A DNA stretch of 64,000 bases from Bacteroidaceae bacterium (GTDB lineage: Bacteria > Bacteroidota > Bacteroidia > Bacteroidales > Bacteroidaceae). Position numbers and translations under genes: made by a program. Location of the stretch: the NCBI GenBank assembly GCA_017466325.1, contig JAFTUK010000005.1, forward strand, positions 62,001-126,000, written 5' to 3'. Within the stretch, counting starts at the first letter, position 1, and the number at the start of each line of letters is the position of its first letter. Shown piece by piece: positions 7,388 to 15,305 of the stretch. Under the pieces are notes generated by a model. That model searched no databases. It had not been told where the DNA came from and saw only the letters and a list, made by a program, of their open reading frames with translations.

Positions 7388-9517
7388 TTACTTCTGTTCC
7401 ACTCCTTTCATGCTGAGGGCGATGCGGTTGCGGGCAAAATCTATTTCAATGACCTTTACCATAACCTTCTGTTGCACGTGGACAACGGTCATGGGGTCGC
7501 GGACAAACTTGTCGGAGAGTTGTGAGATATGGACGAGTCCTTTGGTCTTGATGCCGAGGTCCACGAAGCAACCGAAGTTGGTGATGTTGGAGACGATGCC
7601 CGGCAGGATCATTCCCTCCTGCAGGTCGTCGATGGAGTGGAGGGTGTCGTCGAAAGAGAACTCTTCGTTTTCGCCACGTGGGTCGCGACCGGGTTTGCTG
7701 AGTTCCTGCATGATGTCGGTCAGGGTGGGCATACCCACGGTGTCGGAACAATAGCGCTGCAGATTGATGCCCTTACGCTTTTCTGCCGAGGCAATGAGAT
7801 CCTGCACGTTGCATCCGGCATCCTTTGCCATCTGCCTGACAAGGGCGTAGCGTTCGGGATGCACGGCGGTGTTGTCCAGGGGATTTGTTGCTCCGGGGAT
7901 GCGGAGGAAGCCTGCACATTGCTCAAAGGCCTTGGCACCCAGACGAGGCACGTGCTGAAGTTCCTGGCGTGAGGAGAAGGGACCGTGTTCCGTGCGGTAA
8001 TTGACTATGTTCTGTGCCAGGGCAGGACCGAGACCGGAGATGTAGGTGAGCAAGTGCTTGCTGGCGGTGTTGAGGTTCACGCCCACGGTGTTCACGCACC
8101 TCTCCACGGTGAGGTCCAGGGCATGCTTCAGTTCTGTCTGGTCAACATCGTGCTGGTATTGCCCCACACCGATGGATTTGGCATCTATCTTTACCAGTTC
8201 CGCCAAGGGGTCGGCAAGGCGACGGCCTATGCTCACGGCACCGCGCACGGTGACATCGTGGTCGGGGAACTCCTCGCGTGCTATTTTAGAAGCGGAATAC
8301 ACCGAGGCACCATCCTCGCTGACGAGGAAAATGGACATGCCGGGACGGTGGAGCATCCTGACCAGGTCCTCCGTCTCCCTGCCTGCCGTGCCGTTTCCTA
8401 TTGCCACGGCCTCTATGCGGAATCTGTCCATCAAAGCCTCCAGAGTGTCCAGCGACTCCATGCGCTCGCCACGGGGAGGGTGGGGGAAGATGGTTTCGTT
8501 GTGCAGGAGATTGCCCTGTTCGTCCAGACACACCACCTTGCATCCGGTGCGGAATCCCGGGTCGATGCCCATGATGCGCTTCTGCCCCAGCGGAGCGGCA
8601 AGCAGCAGTTGGCTCAGGTTGGAGGCAAAGACACGGATGGCCTCCTCGTCAGCACGCTTCTTGGAAGCCGAAGCAAATTCCGTTTCTATGGAGGGCTTCA
8701 GCAGACGCTTGTAGGCATCGGTCATGGCCATTACAATCTGCTCGCCACACTTGCCCCGTGTGGGGTATCCACGCAGGAGACGCTCCATGCAAGCCTCCTC
8801 GTCGCGCGGACTGATGTCTACACGCAGGAAACCCTCGTTCTCGCCGCGCCGTATGGCAAGCAGGCGATGGCTGGTGCAACGCTTCAAGGGTTCGGAGAAG
8901 TCGAAATATGTGCGATAGTTCTGTGCATCCTCCTGTTTGCTCTTTACCACCTTGGAGGATATCTGGGCGGTGAGTTCGAAACTGCGGCGCAGGGTATTGC
9001 GCACGCGCTCGTCCTCGTTCATGCGTTCCGCCAGGATGTCCCTCGCACCCTGCAGGGCATCTTCTATGGACGCTACTTCCTCGGAAAGGAACTTGCGTGC
9101 ATACTGCTCCGGATCGCCGTTCGGGCGGTGCAGTATGGCATCTGCCAAGGGTTCGAGACCACGTTTCCTGGCCACTTCGGCACGCGTCTTGCGCTTGGGT
9201 TTGTAGGGCAGGTATATGTCCTCCAGCACGGTGGCGTCCCAGCACGAGGAGAGGCGTGCCCTAAGGTCGTCCGTAAGTTTGCCCTGTTCCTCTATGGTTT
9301 GCAGGATGTATTCCTTGCGGTGCTCCAGTTCCTTGAACTTTTCGCCCTGCCGTGCCACCTCGGCTATCTGCACTTCGTCCAATCCTCCGGTGGCCTCCTT
9401 GCGGTAGCGGGCAATGAAGGGTATGGTGGCGCCTTCGTTCAGCAGGTTCAGCGTCTGTTCCGTCTGGCGCAGGCTTATGCCCAGGGCCTGGGATATGAGT
9501 CTTGTTATTTCTTGCAT
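7388..9517 (-). CDS. tex: Tex-family transcription accessory protein (S1 RNA-binding)
   Basis: 709 residues, close to the usual Tex length. The N-terminal Tex helical domain includes NEGATIPFIARYRKEATGGL. The YqgF/RNase H-like domain (about residues 315-440) has MGIDPGFRTGCKV and EAVAIGNGTAGRETE. Then come the helix-hairpin-helix region (VGVNLNTASKHLLTYISGLG, then AQNIVNYR) and a C-terminal S1 domain (about 635-705, NFGCFVDLGIKTKGLVHISQ). Tex proteins bind nucleic acid and are linked to transcription elongation or RNA quality control. It is minus strand and transcribed toward rpsA, but a 425-bp gap with a separate promoter makes co-transcription unlikely. Confidence 0.95.
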   Translation of the reverse strand: MQEITRLISQALGISLRQTEQTLNLLNEGATIPFIARYRKEATGGLDEVQIAEVARQGEKFKELEHRKEYILQTIEEQGKLTDDLRARLSSCWDATVLEDIYLPYKPKRKTRAEVARKRGLEPLADAILHRPNGDPEQYARKFLSEEVASIEDALQGARDILAERMNEDERVRNTLRRSFELTAQISSKVVKSKQEDAQNYRTYFDFSEPLKRCTSHRLLAIRRGENEGFLRVDISPRDEEACMERLLRGYPTRGKCGEQIVMAMTDAYKRLLKPSIETEFASASKKRADEEAIRVFASNLSQLLLAAPLGQKRIMGIDPGFRTGCKVVCLDEQGNLLHNETIFPHPPRGERMESLDTLEALMDRFRIEAVAIGNGTAGRETEDLVRMLHRPGMSIFLVSEDGASVYSASKIAREEFPDHDVTVRGAVSIGRRLADPLAELVKIDAKSIGVGQYQHDVDQTELKHALDLTVERCVNTVGVNLNTASKHLLTYISGLGPALAQNIVNYRTEHGPFSSRQELQHVPRLGAKAFEQCAGFLRIPGATNPLDNTAVHPERYALVRQMAKDAGCNVQDLIASAEKRKGINLQRYCSDTVGMPTLTDIMQELSKPGRDPRGENEEFSFDDTLHSIDDLQEGMILPGIVSNITNFGCFVDLGIKTKGLVHISQLSDKFVRDPMTVVHVQQKVMVKVIEIDFARNRIALSMKGVEQK

Positions 9518-9566
9518 GATGATGTTTTTAACGGTTAACGGTGAGTGGTGAGTGATTAACGGTGAG

Positions 9567-9617
9567 TGGTTATGTCATACCCCCTCCGCTTTGCTCGTCC
9601 CCCTGTCTCAGGGGGAC
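9567..9617. repeat. Dispersed intergenic repeat (GTCATACCyCCTCCGCTT family), copy 2
   Basis: GTTATGTCATACCCCCTCCG is followed by a perfect 9-bp hairpin GTCCCCCTG-tct-CAGGGGGAC (9597-9617). The same leader occurs at 4978-5044. It is flanked by low-complexity AACGGTGAGTGG runs between the helicase gene and tex. Confidence 0.65.
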
Positions 9618-9666
9618 AGTTTTGAGCGGGTGAGCGGTGAGTGGGGATAACCTTTCCCTTTATATA

Positions 9667-11820
9667 TTATATATTGGTCTTTAGGTCGTTGTCTTTCATG
9701 TACCGGCAGATGATTTCCAGAAGTTCGTCGCCGTACTTCTCTATGCTCATCTTGCCAAGGTAGGGAATCCTCTGGAGTGCTTTGGGGGTGTCGGGCAGTA
9801 GGTTGACTATGCCCAGTACCGCCTTCTGTTGCAGGATGCAGTATGCCGGCAGGCCTGCCTCCTTGGCTTTCTTGCCTCGCCACGTAGTGATGCTCTTGTA
9901 GAGGTTGGGGTACAGTATGTCCTCCGGCACTTCCAGTTTCGCTTCCTTGCTCTTCTTGGCGCTCTTCTTGGCTGGTGCGGACGTTTCCTCCTCCTCGGCC
10001 TCCAGGGCCAGTATGGCTTTGCGCTTGAGGTAGTCGCCCGTCTGGAATCCATGCTCCTTGACATGCTCCAGAAGACTGTGCTTCAGGGAGACGGCATGGC
10101 GGAACTTGTCGGTAGTTTCGTCCACACGCTTCTTCAGGGTCTTGTTGTCCGTGGGGAGCGAAAGTCCCTGTGCCAACTCCACAAAGGGGAGCAGTTCCTG
10201 GGCGAAATATGTTGCCCCCTGCATGAGGCGTTGTTGCAATATGGTGGAGGAGGCAAAATCTGCCTGTTCCGACACCAGGCGTGTGTATTGGTTGGCAAAG
10301 CGCTGGGAAACGTCCGTTATCTTCTCCTGAAACACCGGGGACAAGGCATTGAAACGCTCCAGCGTTTGCGGATAGAGGCGGTGGAAATGCTCCACCAGCA
10401 GGCGTTGCACATCCTCGAAGCACTGGCTGACCTGCGAGAAACCGAACAGTTCGGACAGAAGTTGGTGGAAGTAGCGCTTCTCCCACTCCCCGATGTTGTC
10501 CCCCGAGGGAGTCCTCCGTTCTATGCCCGAAGTGTAGCGCTCCACCGTGTTGTCGCAGATGATGGCACCGCTTCCCAAAGGAGTGCTCAGCACCATGCCT
10601 TCCAGTGTGCGGCAACGGCTCAGGGCCACGTAGACCTGTCCGTGTGCAAAGGAATCGTGTGCGTCTATGATGGCATGGCTGAAGGTAAGCCCCTGGCTCT
10701 TGTGTATAGTTATCGCCCATGCCAGGCGCACGGGGAACTGGCTGAAGGTACCCTCTATCTCCTCCGTTATCTCCATGGTCTTCTCGTTCAGCGTGTAGCG
10801 GCTGTTGTCCCATTGCTCCTGTTCCACACGGATTTCCTCTGGGTAATCCTTGCTCCTTACGTAGAAGCCCTTTTCGTCTATGGCGGTAATCTCGCCTATC
10901 ATGCCGTTGAAGTAGCGCTTCTCCGGCGAGCGGTCGTTCTTCACGAACATTATCTGTGCACCCTGCTTCAGTGTCAGTGTCTCGTCCGTAGGGTAGGAGT
11001 ATTCGGGGAACTTTCCCGTTATTACGGCGTTGAACACGAAGGTTGGCCGGTCTATCTTGCCGAGTTCCCTCTCGTTGATGTTCTGTGCCAGTATGTTGTG
11101 TGTGGTCAGACGTATGTAGCGTTCCTCCTTAGGTGGCACGAACTGAGGCTTGTACCTGCGGTTCAGTTCCTCCAGCACCCTGCGGTCGGCCGTGTTTGTA
11201 CGCACCCTGTTGAGAAGGTTCAGGAAGTGCGCATCCGTCTGTCGGTAGGTCTGTTTCAGCTCTATGGTGGCATACTGTGTCTCCGCCAGGGCACGGCTGC
11301 TGAAGAAGTATGGCGTGTCGTAGTGTTTTGAGAGCAGTTCCCACTCCTCCGCCTTCACCACGGGCGCCAGTTGTTGCAGGTCGCCAATCATGAGCAGTTG
11401 CACTCCGCCAAAGGGCAGGTGCGACGAGCGGTAGCGCCTCAGCACGCTGTCCACGGCATCCAGCAGGTCGGCACGCACCATGCTTATCTCGTCTATCACC
11501 AGGAGGTCGATGCTGCGTATTATGCGTATCTTCTCCTTGCTGAACCGATAGCGGTAGGCATCCTTCCCGGCATTGAAGACCGTGTCGGGGATGTAGGGGG
11601 CAAAGGGCAGTTGGAAGAAGGAGTGCAGTGTCATGCCCTCGGCATTGATGGCGGCGATGCCCGTGGGGGCTGTAACCACCATGCGCTTCGGCGAGCGGCG
11701 TTTCAGTTCCTTCAGGAACGTGGTCTTGCCCGTTCCTGCCTTACCCGTCAGGAACATGTGCATGCCTGTGTTCTCTACTATGCGCCAGGCAAGGTCGAGT
11801 TCGGGATTGCTCGTGCTCAT
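9667..11820 (-). CDS. Pif1/RecD-like superfamily 1 helicase with C-terminal HRDC domain
   Basis: 717 residues. Walker A is GKAGTGKTT (residues 26-34), followed by APTGIAAINA (motif Ia) and Walker B LLVIDEIS (D110-E111); downstream are GDLQQLAPV (motif III) and AITIHKSQGLTFSHAIID with YVALSRCR (motifs V-VI), all in the order of Pif1-like SF1B helicases. A lysine-rich linker leads to an HRDC-type domain (about residues 640-710, with VLGIVNLLPDTPKALQRIP). Such proteins unwind DNA 5'-3' and are thought to act in replication and repair. The Nudix gene lies 19 nt upstream on the same strand, suggesting a two-gene operon. Confidence 0.88.
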   Translation of the reverse strand: MSTSNPELDLAWRIVENTGMHMFLTGKAGTGKTTFLKELKRRSPKRMVVTAPTGIAAINAEGMTLHSFFQLPFAPYIPDTVFNAGKDAYRYRFSKEKIRIIRSIDLLVIDEISMVRADLLDAVDSVLRRYRSSHLPFGGVQLLMIGDLQQLAPVVKAEEWELLSKHYDTPYFFSSRALAETQYATIELKQTYRQTDAHFLNLLNRVRTNTADRRVLEELNRRYKPQFVPPKEERYIRLTTHNILAQNINERELGKIDRPTFVFNAVITGKFPEYSYPTDETLTLKQGAQIMFVKNDRSPEKRYFNGMIGEITAIDEKGFYVRSKDYPEEIRVEQEQWDNSRYTLNEKTMEITEEIEGTFSQFPVRLAWAITIHKSQGLTFSHAIIDAHDSFAHGQVYVALSRCRTLEGMVLSTPLGSGAIICDNTVERYTSGIERRTPSGDNIGEWEKRYFHQLLSELFGFSQVSQCFEDVQRLLVEHFHRLYPQTLERFNALSPVFQEKITDVSQRFANQYTRLVSEQADFASSTILQQRLMQGATYFAQELLPFVELAQGLSLPTDNKTLKKRVDETTDKFRHAVSLKHSLLEHVKEHGFQTGDYLKRKAILALEAEEEETSAPAKKSAKKSKEAKLEVPEDILYPNLYKSITTWRGKKAKEAGLPAYCILQQKAVLGIVNLLPDTPKALQRIPYLGKMSIEKYGDELLEIICRYMKDNDLKTNI

Positions 11821-11839
11821 CGGTGTGCTTGGTGTCTGG

Positions 11840-12283
11840 TCATTCTTGTGAAACTATGGAGGCATACAGGCGCATGGCATCCCTCATCATGTCGGCATGG
11901 TCGAAGGCCAGTGGCGGCAGGTTGTCCACGTGCCACCATTCCGCCCTTGCGGCATCGTCCTGCCCCTGCACGGGCATGGGAGAGTCTATTATGGCCAGGT
12001 ATGCAATGCCCACGGTACGTCCCCGCGGGTCGCGGTCAACACGGCTGTATGCACCCACCTGACGGGTTTCCGTCACCGTGAGGCCCGTCTCCTCGGTCAG
12101 TTCGCGCATGGCACACTGCTGTGCCGTCTCGTCCATGTCCATGAAGCCTCCGGGCAATGCCCAATGGCCGCGGAACGGTTCGCCGCCACGCTGGATGAGC
12201 AGCACCCGTGGGCGCTCCTCTCTGGTGATGACTATGCAATCCGCCGTTACGGCAGGACGTGGGTATTCATATGTGTATGGCAT
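11840..12283 (-). CDS. Nudix hydrolase
   Basis: 147 residues. The complete Nudix box GX5EX7REUXEEXGU is at residues 46-68 (GFMDMDE, then RELTEETGL). The N-terminal part reads AVTADCIVI and VLLIQRGGEPFRGHWALPGG, as in MutT/ADP-ribose pyrophosphatase-like members. The exact nucleotide substrate cannot be told from the sequence. It is upstream of, and closely spaced with, the helicase gene. Confidence 0.88.
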   Translation of the reverse strand: MPYTYEYPRPAVTADCIVITREERPRVLLIQRGGEPFRGHWALPGGFMDMDETAQQCAMRELTEETGLTVTETRQVGAYSRVDRDPRGRTVGIAYLAIIDSPMPVQGQDDAARAEWWHVDNLPPLAFDHADMMRDAMRLYASIVSQE

Positions 12284-12412
12284 AGGATTTAATGAACGGA
12301 AAACGGAAATCGGAAAACTGAGTGGTGCTTTAACGGTTAGCGGATGAGCGGTTAGTTTAATCCGACTTTGTCGTCTTGACTTTGTCTTAGTTGTTCACAT
12401 TTGGCAATGTAG

Positions 12413-12428
12413 GGACGCTGCAGCGTCC
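12413..12428. repeat. 16-bp perfect palindrome of the GTAGGGAC family
   Basis: GGACGCTGCAGCGTCC, preceded by TGTAG and followed by GC, matches the layout of the palindromes at 17651-17706 and 40436-40455. The flanks of this 175-bp gap carry inverted AACGGAAAACGGAAA-like runs at 12293-12320 and 12431-12460. Confidence 0.6.
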
Positions 12429-12458
12429 GCATAGTTTTCCGTTTTCACCTTTCCGTTT

Positions 12459-12764
12459 TCAGATTTCAAAGTCCAGGCACACCCTCTGTACGGCAAAGGG
12501 CTTTACCCTCTCCTCTGCCACTTTAACATGGGCAGGGTGCACGGCATAGGCTTTCAGTGCTTCCTCGCTCTCCAGGGTGCTGTCCAGCATCAGGTCGGCG
12601 TTGGACGAGGCAAGGCGACCGTCGATGTGTACCGTTGCTTCCACCAAACCCGGCACTACGCCCACCAACGCTTCCAGGTCCTGCTTGATGGCTGCCTTAA
12701 CATTCTCTTTCTCCTCTTCGGACAACTCGGGGTTGAGCGTCCATAGTATGATGTGCTTTATCAT
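12459..12764 (-). CDS. Dabb-domain (stress-responsive A/B barrel) protein
   Basis: 101 residues from the ATG at 12764; a start 51 nt upstream would add an unlikely tail that overlaps the upstream gene. The sequence MIKHIILWTLNPELSEEEKE with VPGLVEATVHIDGRLASSNA is typical of the dimeric alpha/beta-barrel Dabb fold; the His in the first strand and the NADLMLDSTLES region are usual. Family members are small stress-associated or catabolic proteins of uncertain activity. It probably ends the transcript that starts at the unknown membrane-protein gene upstream. Confidence 0.8.
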   Translation of the reverse strand: MIKHIILWTLNPELSEEEKENVKAAIKQDLEALVGVVPGLVEATVHIDGRLASSNADLMLDSTLESEEALKAYAVHPAHVKVAEERVKPFAVQRVCLDFEI

Positions 12765-12796
12765 ATATGTTTTGTTATATTGAAAATATATTGTAT

Positions 12797-13276
12797 TCAT
12801 AATACTTGAGGCCATCGGCAGGCCAAAGCATCGTCAGAGTATCCAAACAGCATTTCGCCTCTGACAACGAAGGATTCTCCGGTTTCTTCCAAGAAGCGAT
12901 AGGTGTAGCCTCCAGATTTTTTCATCTCTTCCTTGTCCCCATACTTGCATCTGTCCATGTAAATGTCCTGCATGAAGTACCTGCCGTTCTCCTTGAAAAT
13001 TACGGTGTAGGCAAGGTCGGGAATCATTTCCCAAACACCGACTCTTTTGATGTCCTTACCCAAACCATTGACCATGTCCAGCAACGTCTTGCCTTGAACG
13101 CTGTCTGTCTGTAGTGGTTCTGCATAGGGTATGGTGGGAACGTGTACTATTATTGTGTCTGGAGTTCTTTCCGTGTCTTCCAGTTTATACATCTGTGTAG
13201 ACTTGACCACAGCCCACACCATGCAGAAGATTAAGACTACTAAAAGCAGGGCGGCAATAATGGATGTCTTTTTCAT
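12797..13276 (-). CDS. Hypothetical protein with N-terminal membrane anchor
   Basis: 159 residues. One hydrophobic helix (about residues 6-27, IIAALLLVVLIFCMVWAVV) is followed by a soluble domain with no recognised motif; it has aromatic-rich strands (ENGRYFMQDIYMDRCKYGDK, GGYTYRFLEETGESFVVRGE). It is likely anchored in the inner membrane with the domain in the periplasm. The gene is 32 nt upstream of the Dabb gene. I do not recognise the family. Confidence 0.6.
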   Translation of the reverse strand: MKKTSIIAALLLVVLIFCMVWAVVKSTQMYKLEDTERTPDTIIVHVPTIPYAEPLQTDSVQGKTLLDMVNGLGKDIKRVGVWEMIPDLAYTVIFKENGRYFMQDIYMDRCKYGDKEEMKKSGGYTYRFLEETGESFVVRGEMLFGYSDDALACRWPQVL

Positions 13277-13438
13277 GTGCAGGTTACTTCAGTTGGTAAA
13301 TGTGCTTTCTTCCTGTCTACAAAAATACGACATTACTTTAATAAATCCTCTTTCTTGGTACATCAAAATGAAATTATCGTGAAAGAAAGGTTCGTTCATC
13401 GTGTAGTGTGGAATGATTCTCCCCGAGCGTTAGACTTT

Positions 13439-13496
13439 GTTGCCCTATCAACAGAGTCCTGTTGCCACGACAACAGCGTACTGTTGATAGGGCAAC
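13439..13496. repeat. 22-nt-period hairpin array, locus 2
   Basis: Three 14-nt mini-hairpins GTTG-n6-CAAC start at 13439, 13461 and 13483, exactly 22 nt apart, with 8-nt spacers (AGAGTCCT and AGCGTACT). Loops are CCCTAT, CCACGA and ATAGGG; the first and third are complementary, so the block also folds as one larger cruciform whose outer flanks (CCCCGA at 13421, TCGGGG at about 13510) can also pair. It begins 22 nt beyond the stop codon of the gene at 13519. The rest of the 242-bp gap has no gene. Confidence 0.8.
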
Positions 13497-13518
13497 AAAA
13501 GTTTGCCGTCGGGGAGGC

Positions 13519-15042
13519 TCATAGCAATTCTTTGCTTAGGAATGAAGCTATGTCCTCTGCTTCGGGCATTTGAAGTGTTTGACGGATAGTGCTCTTGCGT
13601 TGATAAATAGTACGAACTGATTGCTGTGTTACAACACCAATTTCCTTAGTCGTGAAATTTGCCTTTAAGAGGATACATAATCGTATCTCCTTTTCATTAA
13701 GAACCGTACCATATTTTTTGATTAGTGAAGTATAGAAACCATTGTAAATATAATCAATTATCTGAAAAAGGTCATTCCAATTCAATAATGTATCCACATC
13801 CACTTCTTTGCTCGTAATTTCTTTCATTTTTTTGAGCAATTTCAGATTGGCAGATGTTGGGTTTGATGTAGCTATTTTTATTACCCCTAACTGCTGTAAC
13901 AGGATTTTTTTGAAGAAGCGGTCATCTTTATTACTATCACCTGATTCCGATGATTCAGATAAGAGTTTTCGTAGTGCGTCTATTTCTTCTTCCTTTTCTA
14001 AAAACTTGTTTTTCCTATTCCATAGCCATAATAGCAAACTGGCAATCGTAAGAGTCAAAATAAATGTTATAACCAAGAATAGCATTTGATCCTTTTGCCG
14101 TTGAATGGTTATCTGCATATTTTGTTCTGTAAGATTCCTGTTAGCTTCTCTCTTGGCCTCGGTAATATTTCGGTTCTTGGATGCATTTCCTTGCAATGTA
14201 TTTCCAAAATGCGCCCACTCCATTACACTGATATGATTGTTTTTGGCATAATCAAGGATGCTTTTCAACTGTTGCATATAAGTAGATATTGCCAAATTGC
14301 TGTAGAAATATTCATCTGCATTCTCCTCAGCAGAATTTATGTGTTGCTCAGCTTTATTGAAGCGGCCTAACAATATGTTATATCGAGCAAGAGACAAATA
14401 AGATTTAGCAACATACCAGTTGTCCTTTCCTATGAAATAATTCAAGACTTGTGTCTGAAGTTCAATGGCTCTTTCTTGCTTACCATACTCACTAAGAGCA
14501 TCAGCATGATTTGGAAGCGTTTTCTCAAAAAACAAAACAGAATCTGCCGGAGTTTTAATATATTTGGGTAATTCATCATATAATCGTTCGCATTCTTCAT
14601 GATTCCCAAGGAAGAAGTTTAGTACTGCCATCCTATGATAATTCTGAAATGTTCGTTCTGCTTCATCTTCCATAATTCTGTTTAGATAAGCATATGATGT
14701 CTTATAATTATTGTCTTTATAAGCCAAATCAAGCAAAGCATATAAAGCGTCTTTATATGTGTTGGCTAAAGGCTCCAATAAATTATATGATTTTTCCGTT
14801 TCATTATTCCACCAATAATGATATGCTGTTAGAACGGTTGCTTGCAATAATCTTGTGGAATCTGTAGGCTCTAATGTTTGGTAATGTTTTAATGCCTCAC
14901 AGAGCAGGATTTCTTCACTTAGTGATTCACCTTGGTGATGACGGACTTCTGCCACATCCAATATCCGCTCGTAGTTGATGTCGGTTTGACGGTTTGTGCA
15001 ACCAGTTAAGATTATAATGAATATGAATATTTGTATTCGCAT
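13519..15042 (-). CDS. Membrane-anchored TPR regulator with C-terminal helix-turn-helix
   Basis: 507 residues, AT-rich. A lipoprotein-type signal (ILTGC, Cys15) is followed by TPR-like helical repeats (about 35-275), a transmembrane helix (about 320-341), a coiled coil (KNKFLEKEEEIDALRKLL) and a C-terminal LuxR/GerE-like HTH (about 446-495: LNEKEIRLCILLKANFTTKE then QQSVRTIYQRKSTIRQTL). This TPR-TM-HTH design is common in Bacteroidota as a one-component transmembrane regulator, sensing outside and binding DNA inside. It is divergent from the outer-membrane barrel gene at 15306, its most likely target. Specific signal unknown. Confidence 0.75.
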   Translation of the reverse strand: MRIQIFIFIIILTGCTNRQTDINYERILDVAEVRHHQGESLSEEILLCEALKHYQTLEPTDSTRLLQATVLTAYHYWWNNETEKSYNLLEPLANTYKDALYALLDLAYKDNNYKTSYAYLNRIMEDEAERTFQNYHRMAVLNFFLGNHEECERLYDELPKYIKTPADSVLFFEKTLPNHADALSEYGKQERAIELQTQVLNYFIGKDNWYVAKSYLSLARYNILLGRFNKAEQHINSAEENADEYFYSNLAISTYMQQLKSILDYAKNNHISVMEWAHFGNTLQGNASKNRNITEAKREANRNLTEQNMQITIQRQKDQMLFLVITFILTLTIASLLLWLWNRKNKFLEKEEEIDALRKLLSESSESGDSNKDDRFFKKILLQQLGVIKIATSNPTSANLKLLKKMKEITSKEVDVDTLLNWNDLFQIIDYIYNGFYTSLIKKYGTVLNEKEIRLCILLKANFTTKEIGVVTQQSVRTIYQRKSTIRQTLQMPEAEDIASFLSKELL

Positions 15043-15058
15043 AAAGCTTCTTTTTTTG

Positions 15059-15066
15059 CAAAGGTA
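15059..15066 (-). promoter_or_regulatory. Putative -7 element of the TPR/HTH regulator gene
   Basis: TACCTTTG on the minus strand, 17-24 nt upstream of the start codon at 15042. Confidence 0.6.
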
Positions 15067-15230
15067 CGACTATTTTTCGTTACTTAATCCGTTTGCATCC
15101 CTGATATAAAGTCCCAGAAGTGGTGATATAAACTTTTATATTTAAGCGCTGCTGATTATTAATAATTTATGGTCGTATCTGCATAGTAGAATACTTTTAG
15201 ATATAAACGACCTATAACCACATTAATATG

Positions 15231-15238
15231 TAATTTTG
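15231..15238 (+). promoter_or_regulatory. Putative -7 element of the outer-membrane barrel gene
   Basis: TAATTTTG, about 67 nt before the ATG at 15306. With the divergent element at 15059-15066 it leaves about 165 bp of AT-rich control region that could hold the regulator's binding site. Confidence 0.5.
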
Positions 15239-15305
15239 TGGTGCAAATGTGCTTGCTAATAATTTAAGTGAATATTATAGATGTTAAGTGGTAAAATGGA
15301 ATTCT

